From Planctomycetaceae bacterium (GTDB lineage Bacteria > Planctomycetota > Planctomycetia > Planctomycetales > Planctomycetaceae), in the NCBI GenBank assembly GCA_015485495.1, contig WFTL01000014.1:1-63760 (forward strand): 63,760 nucleotides of DNA. Reading direction: 5' to 3'. The position numbers were made by a program, and so were the translations under genes. Shown here piece after piece: positions 57,704 to 63,760 of this stretch (the stretch's first letter is position 1; each line of letters opens with the position of its first letter). Below the pieces are notes generated by a model, which was given only the letters and a program-made list of their open reading frames with translations, did not search any database and was not told the origin of the DNA.

Positions 57704-58801
57704 TCCCACCGAATAGCCGGCTCCGAAGGAACACAGCACGCCGATGTCGCCGCTCTGCAGGTCTTCGTGAAAGCGGTGAAAGGCGATGACCGAACCGGCG
57801 GAAGCCGTGTTGGCGAATTCGTCCAGCACAACGGGAGCCTCATCAGGTGTCGCTTCACGCCCCAGCAGTCTGCGGACGATGAGCTGATTCATGTTGATGT
57901 TCGCCTGGTGCAGCCACCAGCGGCGGACGTCAGCGACCGCAATGTCCATGCGCTGAAGCTGATTTTCCAGGTGTTCCACCGTCAGCGGACACACTTCTTT
58001 GAACACGCGGCGGCCATTCTGGCAGAACAGCTTGTCCGGGCCGAACGGGTCGGCATCCGTGGCGTAGGCCAGGTGCCCGAAATTGGACCGCACGTTGTTC
58101 GAGTAGATGGTCGTCGCGCTGGTTCCCAGGATGCGGTAGCGGTGGGGCGAGACGCACATGTCTTCGCGTTCGACAATCATGGCCGTGCTCACGTCGCCGA
58201 AAATGAAGTGCCCGTCGCGATCACGGAAATTCACCTGGGGCGTCACCAGTTCAGGGTTGATGACCAGCACGCAGCGTGAGGAACCTGCCAGGACGGCATC
58301 GCAGGCCCGCTGCAGGGCGAATGTGGCGGCCGAACAGGCGGCCAGCATGTCGAAGCCGTAACCTTTGATGCCCAGTTCCTCCTGGACTTCGATGGCGATG
58401 GCCGGGTAGGCGCGTTCGGTGTAGGCGCAGGCCACAATCACCGTATCGATGTCGGCGGCCGTGCGTTCGGCCCGCTGCATGGCATCGCGGGCCGCCCGGA
58501 CGGCCATTTCGGCCTGATGAGACAGTTCATCGTCGGCACGTTCTTCCAGTCGCGGCCGCATGCGGTCGAGATCCAGGATGCCGTCCCGCCGATAGGTGTA
58601 CCGCTGCCGGATGCCGCTGGCTTTCACAATGAATTCCGGGCTGCTGAGCAGACATTCCTTCACGGTGCCCGCCGCAATCGCCTCCGCATTTTCGCGGTTG
58701 AAGCGTTCGGCGTACGCATTGTACGACGCCACCAGCTCCTCGTTCGTGATGAATTCTTCCGGATGCCACAGTCCGGATCCGCTGATCACTGCACGCGTCA
58801 T
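57680..58801 (-). CDS. 3-oxoacyl-ACP synthase III-type protein (FabH-like)
   Basis: A 373-residue thiolase-fold condensing enzyme. The triad is visible as Cys156 (MLAACSAATFALQRA), His298 (WWLHQANINMN) and Asn331 (EFANTASAGSV). The extended N-terminus (MTRAVISGSGLWHPEEFITNEELVASYNAY) and NFRDRDGHFIFGD match a FabH subgroup longer than E. coli FabH and like the Pseudomonas beta-ketodecanoyl-ACP synthase. It may start or elongate an acyl chain with a medium acyl-CoA. It is over 40 kb from the megasynthase locus, so no direct link is claimed. OleA was considered, but no oleBCD genes are present. Confidence 0.88.
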   Translation of the reverse strand: MTRAVISGSGLWHPEEFITNEELVASYNAYAERFNRENAEAIAAGTVKECLLSSPEFIVKASGIRQRYTYRRDGILDLDRMRPRLEERADDELSHQAEMAVRAARDAMQRAERTAADIDTVIVACAYTERAYPAIAIEVQEELGIKGYGFDMLAACSAATFALQRACDAVLAGSSRCVLVINPELVTPQVNFRDRDGHFIFGDVSTAMIVEREDMCVSPHRYRILGTSATTIYSNNVRSNFGHLAYATDADPFGPDKLFCQNGRRVFKEVCPLTVEHLENQLQRMDIAVADVRRWWLHQANINMNQLIVRRLLGREATPDEAPVVLDEFANTASAGSVIAFHRFHEDLQSGDIGVLCSFGAGYSVGSLVVRRL

Positions 58802-59223
58802 GGATCGAATGGATCAACAGGTTGATGAATAAGGGTCAGCGGTTGCGGTCATCCGGCAGGCCGGCTGGTCAGCCAACCGGTATCGGTCCGGCGGCAGATG
58901 GTTCCGTCCAGGATCGGCGAATAGTGACGGGAGAAGTCCCTGGACGGCAAGCCCTGTGCGGCCGAAGAATCAGGAAATTGGCGGAACATCCGCCCGAATT
59001 TCGGATGCGATGGTCTGAGAACAGAAAACAGCCGTCCGGAACGGCCGTCTGAAAACTGTCTGTGAGAACCCCGGCAGGGACGGCCTGGCAGCGGCCAGGG
59101 CCGTGAACCGCGTCAAACGGCCGTATTCCGCCGGTTGCGGCTCGACCTGACCGGCCAATGTGGAAATAATCCCGCCTGTGCGTTCGTTTTGTCCGTGGGT
59201 TTCCTGCCGATCTGCCGCGTTTC
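58802..59223. other. 422-bp divergent intergenic region
   Basis: No gene is seen. A candidate promoter for the rightward gene is at 59142-59170, listed separately. A weak 5-bp dyad (GCCGT-ccgga-ACGGC) lies at 59031-59045. Confidence 0.4.
59142..59170 (+). promoter_or_regulatory. promoter candidate for the cNMP-binding protein
   Basis: TCGACC (59142-59147), a 17-bp spacer and AATAAT (59165-59170). The start codon is 53 bp downstream. Confidence 0.45.
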
Positions 59224-59748
59224 ATGCATGCTTCATCCGATACGCTGTCATCAGTCCACATTTTCGGCGGCCTGACACGTGAAGAAGCCACGGCGGTGTG
59301 GCACACCGTGGTGCAGAAACGGTTCGACGCCGGCAGCCGGATTCTGGAAGAAGGCGACAACGTTCAGGCTCTGTGGATTATTCTGGAAGGCGAATGCGTG
59401 GTGACACGCGACTGCGGCAACGGCCATCGCCGGGAGCTGGCCCGCCTGGGTCCCGGAGACGTCTTCGGTGAAATGTCGTTCGTGCAGACCGCACCGCACT
59501 CGGCCAGCATCGATGCGGTGACCGAAGTGTTCACGGCAGCCTGGCGGCGGGAAGATTTTCAGAAACTGACAGAAAAGAACCCGCGGGCCGGGTTCCGGAT
59601 CGTTTCCAACATTGCCGCTGTGCTGGCGGAGCGAATTCGGCGGATGGATCAGTGGGTCTGTGACCTGATGGACCATCCCGGTACGGAAACGCACCGCGAT
59701 GAATGGGAAAATTTTCGAGCTGCCGTGTACACGAACTGGCAGTTCTGA
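59224..59748 (+). CDS. cyclic nucleotide-binding domain protein (no HTH)
   Basis: A 174-residue protein with one cNMP-binding beta-barrel: GSRILEEGDNVQALWIILEGECVV, LARLGPGDVFGEMSFVQTAPHSASIDA and the hinge helix. The phosphate-binding cassette reads FGEMSFVQTAPHSAS; the usual Arg in RxA is His here, so nucleotide binding is uncertain. The C-terminal 45 residues are helical and end DEWENFRAAVYTNWQF, with no DNA-binding helix-turn-helix, so it is not a Crp-type regulator. It could act as a small regulatory or adapter subunit. The gene is 24 bp upstream of proA, same strand, possibly cotranscribed. Confidence 0.85.
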   Translation: MHASSDTLSSVHIFGGLTREEATAVWHTVVQKRFDAGSRILEEGDNVQALWIILEGECVVTRDCGNGHRRELARLGPGDVFGEMSFVQTAPHSASIDAVTEVFTAAWRREDFQKLTEKNPRAGFRIVSNIAAVLAERIRRMDQWVCDLMDHPGTETHRDEWENFRAAVYTNWQF

Positions 59749-59772
59749 CAAAACGGGGGGAGTACACTCGCG

Positions 59773-61041
59773 ATGTCACAGACGGTGGCAGAACTGAATG
59801 TTTACGCTGAACAGATGGCCGGACGGGCCCGTCAGGCCGCTCGCCGCATCGCTTCGGCCACCGGAGAACAGAAGCTCCGCTGGCTGCAGCGCGTGGCGGA
59901 CGGGCTGCGGGAACAGGCCGGAGACATCCTGGCGGCCAACGAGCAGGACCTGGCTGCTGCTGCCGAAAAGGGACTTTCGGGTGCCCTGGTCGATCGCCTG
60001 CGGCTCACGGAAGATCGGCTGACGGACATCGGTGATGCGGTCGTGGAAATCGGTCGGCTGTCCGACCCGGTGGGGGAGATCATCGAAAGCAACCGTCGTC
60101 CCAACGGACTGCTGGTGACGAAAGTGCGGGTGCCGCTGGGCGTTGTGTTTTTCATCTATGAATCCCGTCCCAATGTGACAGTCGATGCGGCTGCTCTGTG
60201 TGTGAAGAGCGGCAACGCCGTCATCCTGCGGGGCGGCAGCGAAGCGCGGCACAGCAATCGGGCGCTGCATCGGGTGCTGACGGCCGCTCTGGAAGCCGAA
60301 GGACTTCCGGGCGATGCCGTGCAGCTTGTGGAAACAACGGACCGCGCGGCTGTCGGGGAGTTTCTGCGCCTGGGACAGCTCATCGATGTCACTGTTCCCC
60401 GTGGCGGCCGGTCTCTGATCGAACGGGTGACCGAAGAAGCCACGATGCCGGTGATCAAGCACTTCGACGGCATCTGCCATGTTTACGTGGATGCGTCTGC
60501 TGATGAACAGATGGCGGCGGACATCGTGATCAACAGCAAGTGCCAGCGGCCGGGAGTGTGCAACGCGGCCGAAAGCCTGCTGATTCATCGGGAAGCGGCC
60601 GATCGCTTCTGGCCGTCTCTGGCAGCCCGCCTGCAGGAACGGGGTGTGGAGCTGCGCTGCTGTCCGGACAGCGCCGCAGGCATCGACGGAGCCCGCCTGG
60701 CGGAAGAAGAAGATTACGCCACGGAATTCCTGGATCTCATTCTGGCCGTCCGCTTCGTCGATTCCATCGACGAAGCGATGGACCGCATCCGCCGGTTCGG
60801 ATCAGGACACACCGATGCGATTGTCACAGAAAGTCTCGAAGCGGCCGTCCGGTTTCAGAACGAAGTCGATTCTTCGGCCGTGATGATCAATGCCAGCACG
60901 CGCTTCAACGATGGCGGCCAGTTCGGCCTGGGTGCCGAAATCGGAATCAGCACCGACCGCTTTCATGCCCGCGGACCGTGCGGGCTGAGAGAAATGACGA
61001 GCTACAAGTACGTCGTGCACGGAACCGGTCAGACACGCTGA
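59773..61041 (+). CDS. proA: glutamate-5-semialdehyde dehydrogenase
   Basis: A 422-residue gamma-glutamyl phosphate reductase, the second step of proline biosynthesis (glutamyl-5-phosphate to glutamate semialdehyde with NADPH). Typical ProA blocks are seen: [45 protein letters not shown], the [13 protein letters not shown] region, the catalytic cysteine [11 protein letters not shown] and [21 protein letters not shown]. The ATG at 59773 has GGGGGGAG about 10 nt upstream. No proB or proC gene is adjacent. Confidence 0.95.
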   Translation: MSQTVAELNVYAEQMAGRARQAARRIASATGEQKLRWLQRVADGLREQAGDILAANEQDLAAAAEKGLSGALVDRLRLTEDRLTDIGDAVVEIGRLSDPVGEIIESNRRPNGLLVTKVRVPLGVVFFIYESRPNVTVDAAALCVKSGNAVILRGGSEARHSNRALHRVLTAALEAEGLPGDAVQLVETTDRAAVGEFLRLGQLIDVTVPRGGRSLIERVTEEATMPVIKHFDGICHVYVDASADEQMAADIVINSKCQRPGVCNAAESLLIHREAADRFWPSLAARLQERGVELRCCPDSAAGIDGARLAEEEDYATEFLDLILAVRFVDSIDEAMDRIRRFGSGHTDAIVTESLEAAVRFQNEVDSSAVMINASTRFNDGGQFGLGAEIGISTDRFHARGPCGLREMTSYKYVVHGTGQTR

Positions 61042-61083
61042 CGTCCGGAACGGTCCGGTCAGGCCCCGACAGGTCCCGTGTTT

Positions 61084-62625
61084 TCAGACGGTCCATGCCA
61101 GCCAGCGCTTCATCAAAGACCGCACCCGCGGAGTCAGGCGGGTGCGGTTGTACAGATCGCCGATGCGGCGGATGGCTTCGGCGCGCGTTGGGTAGGGGTG
61201 AATCGTATCGGCAATGCGGCGCAGCCCGATGCCGTGATTCATGGCCAGAGTGATCTCAGAAAGAAGATCGCCCGCGGCGGTGCCCACGATGGTCGCTCCC
61301 ACGATCCGGTCGCGGCCGCGTGCCGTGTGAATGCGGACGAAGCCTTCATCCTGTCCGTCCAGGACCGACCGGTCGACATCGGCGAATTCCAGCGTGTAGG
61401 TGTCGATGGAGATTCCGGCGTCGGCGGCGTCCTGATGCGTGTGTCCGACCTGAGCGAGTTCCGGTTCTGTATAGACCACGCGGGGAATCCGCAGGGCATC
61501 GGCCCGCATGCGGCCGCGAAACAGCGCATTGCGCAGCACGATGCGGGCCTGAAAGTCGGCGGCATGAGTGAATCGCTGCGATGAGCAGATATCGCCGGCT
61601 GCGTAAACGGACGGATTGGTGGTGCGGAGCCGTTCATCGACTGTGACACCGGTTTCGTCGTATGCGATGCCGGCCGTTTCCAGGTCCAGGCCTTCGGTGA
61701 CGGGAGCCCGTCCGGTGGCCACAAGCAGCGCGTCGACCTGTTCATCGCAGGATGTTCCGTGCGATTCCAGGGTCAGGCGGATCTTCCCGCTGTCGGATCG
61801 AACGGCCATGTTCTGGCCGCAGCACAGCAGACGCACGCCGTCTCCGATCAGTGCCTTTCGGACGACATCGGCGGCATCCGGGTCTTCACGCGGCAGCACA
61901 CCGTGCGACGATTCCACCAGAATCACCTGAGATCCGAAGCGGGCGAAGCACTGAGCCAGCTCGCAGCCGATCGGCCCGGCTCCGATGATGCCCAGACGCG
62001 GCGGCAGGTCCGTCAGAGAGAAAACCGTGTCGCTGGTCAGGAAGGCAACGTCCTTCAGGCCGGGGATCGGAGGAACGGCCGGGCGGCCGCCCGTGCAGAT
62101 GACGGCGCGGGCGAACGAAAGCACATATTCCTTCCCCCCGGATTCCGGATCGGTCACGACGATGCGGTCGCGGCCGGCAAAACGGCCGGTTCCCGCAAAC
62201 ACGTCGACGCCCAGTTCACGAAACCGGGCGACAGAATCGTGAGGCGCGATGGACGCCCGCAGCCGCCGCATGCGTTCCATCACGGCGGAAAAATCCACGT
62301 GAACTGCCTCGCCGATGCGGACGCCGTATGATGCGGCTCTGGACACCGACGCCGCGGCCCGCGCCGCACTCAGGAGTGCCTTGGACGGAACACAGCCGGT
62401 GTTCAGACAGTCGCCTCCCATCAGATGGCGTTCGATGAGCGCCACGCGGGCTCCCAGCCCGGCGGCTCCGGCCGCCGCCACCAGACCGGCCGTGCCGCCT
62501 CCGATCACCACAAGCTGATAACGGTCCGGCGGAGACGCCGAAGGCGGTCCGGTCGGCCGGACCAGTTCTTCAAGACGGCGGTCATGGTCATCGACAGCAT
62601 GGGCGGAAGCGGGCATGAGATTCAT
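61084..62625 (-). CDS. pyridine nucleotide-disulfide oxidoreductase (MerA/Lpd-like)
   Basis: A 513-residue FAD-dependent oxidoreductase. A 35-residue polar N-terminus precedes the FAD motif VVIGGGTAGLVAAAGAAGLG, then the redox-active disulfide GGDCLNTGCVPSK, the NAD motif GIIGAGPIGCELAQCFARFG, AAGDICSS and the dimer-interface motif TIHPYPTRAEA. The C-terminus (RLTPRVRSLMKRWL) lacks the vicinal Cys pair that mercuric reductases carry, so Hg(II) reduction is unlikely. The gene overlaps the TVP38-family gene by 4 bp (ATGA), a recurring pairing in planctomycetes and other phyla. The substrate is not known. Confidence 0.9.
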   Translation of the reverse strand: MNLMPASAHAVDDHDRRLEELVRPTGPPSASPPDRYQLVVIGGGTAGLVAAAGAAGLGARVALIERHLMGGDCLNTGCVPSKALLSAARAAASVSRAASYGVRIGEAVHVDFSAVMERMRRLRASIAPHDSVARFRELGVDVFAGTGRFAGRDRIVVTDPESGGKEYVLSFARAVICTGGRPAVPPIPGLKDVAFLTSDTVFSLTDLPPRLGIIGAGPIGCELAQCFARFGSQVILVESSHGVLPREDPDAADVVRKALIGDGVRLLCCGQNMAVRSDSGKIRLTLESHGTSCDEQVDALLVATGRAPVTEGLDLETAGIAYDETGVTVDERLRTTNPSVYAAGDICSSQRFTHAADFQARIVLRNALFRGRMRADALRIPRVVYTEPELAQVGHTHQDAADAGISIDTYTLEFADVDRSVLDGQDEGFVRIHTARGRDRIVGATIVGTAAGDLLSEITLAMNHGIGLRRIADTIHPYPTRAEAIRRIGDLYNRTRLTPRVRSLMKRWLAWTV

Positions 62626-63758
62626 TCCGGAAGTTCGGAAGCAGGTGATGCGGCGATGGAGTCGGCCGCTGCAGCGGTTCGGCGAGCGGATCCCAGGAGG
62701 CGGCGGACCGCCAGAGGAAACAGGCCCAGAAGAAGAAAGGCGGCCATCATGCGGCGACTGAGAATCGGCTGGGGCGGCCGGATGATGTCCGGAAAGACGG
62801 CCACCAGGATGCGGCGGTTGATTTCCGTCACGATGCGGGAGGCGGCGGAGCCCGATTCGGTCTGTCCGCGGGGTGTTCCAATGAGCGACCAGGGTGGCTG
62901 CAGAGTCAGTTCGGGTCGGACGATCGCGGCGTTGAATGCTTTGAGCAGCGTTTCGGTCTGTTCCGGATCGGGCCGGCTGCCGGTTTCAGCCAGATGAGCG
63001 ACCAGTTCCACGGTTCCGGAATCCAGATGGTGTCGAAGGGCATGTCCCGGTGAGTCGGCGGCCGAATGGCGGCTGACCGCGGAAATGAGAGCCGGCCAGT
63101 TCTGAATGTCGGCCGGTCGCAGCCGAAACGGATCGGCCAGTTCCGCCAGTCCGGGAATCGTTGATCCGGCGTACACGTAGACCATCGTTCCGGCCAGCAT
63201 GCCGACCTGACTCACCCACCAGAATGTCCACGTGCGGATGCGCGTCAGTCCCATCACCACATTGATGACGAAAAACGGCACCACCGGAATCAGCCGCAGC
63301 GTGAACAGGTACCAGGGGCCGTCGCGATCGAGCGCGTCATGGAACGTTTTCAGGCGGTCTCCAAAACGGGCCTGCACCTGATCGCGGAGCACAAATCGAC
63401 TCAGCAGGAACGCCAGGGTGGCTCCCAGAGTGGATGCGAAGCTGACCAGCACGACCGCCTGCGCGAAGCCGAAGTACCATCCGGCCACCAGCGTCATGGC
63501 GGTCGCTCCAGGGACAGACAGGGCTGTCACCACGGTGTAGATGCCGAATGCGGCCGCCGGAACGAGGATCGGATGACGGGCCTGAAACTGCCGCAGCTGC
63601 TGTTCATGAGCGGCCAGGGTGTCCAGGGACAGCAGGTTGCGGTACCGCACAGCCGGAATCAGGATCATCAGAGCCGCGGCCAGAACGATGATCAGCCGGG
63701 GAGCCGGGCGCCAACCGGCAGAATCGGGGCGAAATGATGAAGAAGAAGACTGCGGCAT
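62622..63758 (-). CDS. TVP38/TMEM64 family membrane protein
   Basis: A 378-residue integral membrane protein of the VTT (DedA-like) group. An N-terminal helix (about 20-38) leads into the family core VVTALSVPGATAMTLVAGWYFGFAQAVVLVSFASTLGATLAFLLSR and the motif LRLIPVVPFFVINVVMGLT. Following helices complete the fold, and a hydrophilic insertion (about 195-320) precedes one more helix (about 335-352). The family is linked to lipid scrambling or membrane transport, not settled. The start ATG is at 63758, two bases from the window edge, so an upstream start cannot be excluded. It is translationally coupled to the oxidoreductase. Confidence 0.9.
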   Translation of the reverse strand: MPQSSSSSFRPDSAGWRPAPRLIIVLAAALMILIPAVRYRNLLSLDTLAAHEQQLRQFQARHPILVPAAAFGIYTVVTALSVPGATAMTLVAGWYFGFAQAVVLVSFASTLGATLAFLLSRFVLRDQVQARFGDRLKTFHDALDRDGPWYLFTLRLIPVVPFFVINVVMGLTRIRTWTFWWVSQVGMLAGTMVYVYAGSTIPGLAELADPFRLRPADIQNWPALISAVSRHSAADSPGHALRHHLDSGTVELVAHLAETGSRPDPEQTETLLKAFNAAIVRPELTLQPPWSLIGTPRGQTESGSAASRIVTEINRRILVAVFPDIIRPPQPILSRRMMAAFLLLGLFPLAVRRLLGSARRTAAAADSIAASPASELPE

Positions 63759-63760
63759 AC

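Noticed and set aside
57680-58801. OleA (hydrocarbon head-to-head synthase) identity for the FabH-like protein
   Set aside because: No oleB, oleC or oleD gene is nearby and the conserved blocks fit a long FabH/beta-ketodecanoyl synthase subgroup better.
61084-62625. Mercuric reductase (merA) call
   Set aside because: The C-terminal vicinal cysteines of MerA are missing and no mer operon genes are present, so only the general flavoenzyme class is claimed.

Overview
The window looks like chromosomal DNA from a planctomycete (phylum Planctomycetota). It is GC-rich and carries several families that are typical of, or strongly enriched in, that group: DUF1501 and DUF1549/DUF1553 partners, a DUF6807 (PmoA-like) protein, Tat-exported Gfo/Idh/MocA proteins, a HlyD - HlyD - site-2-protease operon, a DUF4185 lipoprotein, and an ECF sigma factor carrying its own membrane anchor. 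No plasmid, phage or CRISPR signature was seen. The only mobile-element trace is the first 42 codons of an IS30-family transposase at the left edge.

Layout. 1-2.6 kb: cut-off transposase, DUF58 protein, rhomboid protease. 3.0-14.9 kb: a lipid/polyketide locus with one 2,996-residue Pfa-type synthase (KS - inactive KS - AT - ACP - ACP - KR - DH - DH), then a phosphopantetheinyl transferase, a FabL-like enoyl reductase and a thioester-reductase-like SDR. 15.1-23.1 kb: tRNA-Thr(CGU), cyclophilin, birA, speH, pyrimidine salvage (DUF1015, deoA, cdd), two UPF0145 proteins and two membrane proteases. 23.4-28.8 kb: the adaptor/M50-protease operon. 28.8-35.6 kb: a leftward run from blaI through an M56 sensor, DUF1549/1553 and DUF1501 to an inositol oxygenase, with twin palindromic operators in front of blaI. 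35.8-47.5 kb: DUF4185 lipoprotein, oxidoreductases, TIM-barrel hydrolase, ECF sigma factor, glutamate dehydrogenase, SGNH-like protein. 47.7-51.2 kb: an NtrC-like regulator with degenerate ATPase motifs, an aldo/keto reductase and a small SelW-type selenoprotein read through an in-frame UGA. 51.3-63.8 kb: two ABC transporter genes, DUF6807, an exported protein, a VKOR-DsbA fusion, a FabH-type synthase, a cyclic-nucleotide-binding protein, proA, and a TVP38 - pyridine nucleotide-disulfide reductase pair.

How genes work together. The 3-15 kb locus reads as a self-contained line making a reduced long-chain product. The megasynthase joins on one chain the activities that classical Pfa systems split between PfaA and PfaC. 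The PPTase would activate its two carrier domains. The FabL-like protein (Tyr-x6-Lys) could supply the enoyl reduction the synthase lacks, and the last SDR could release the chain reductively as an aldehyde or alcohol. The set resembles the accessory genes of the cyanobacterial heterocyst-glycolipid island (hetM/hglB, hetN, hetI). The blaI - M56 - DUF1549 - DUF1501 run reads as a signal-controlled export/degradation module whose sensor carries five degenerate repeats outside the membrane.

Limits: all calls come from reading the sequence. No database search, structure prediction or codon statistics were run. Start codons were chosen by eye from Shine-Dalgarno sites and family-typical N-termini; promoters are matches to the -35/-10 consensus only.
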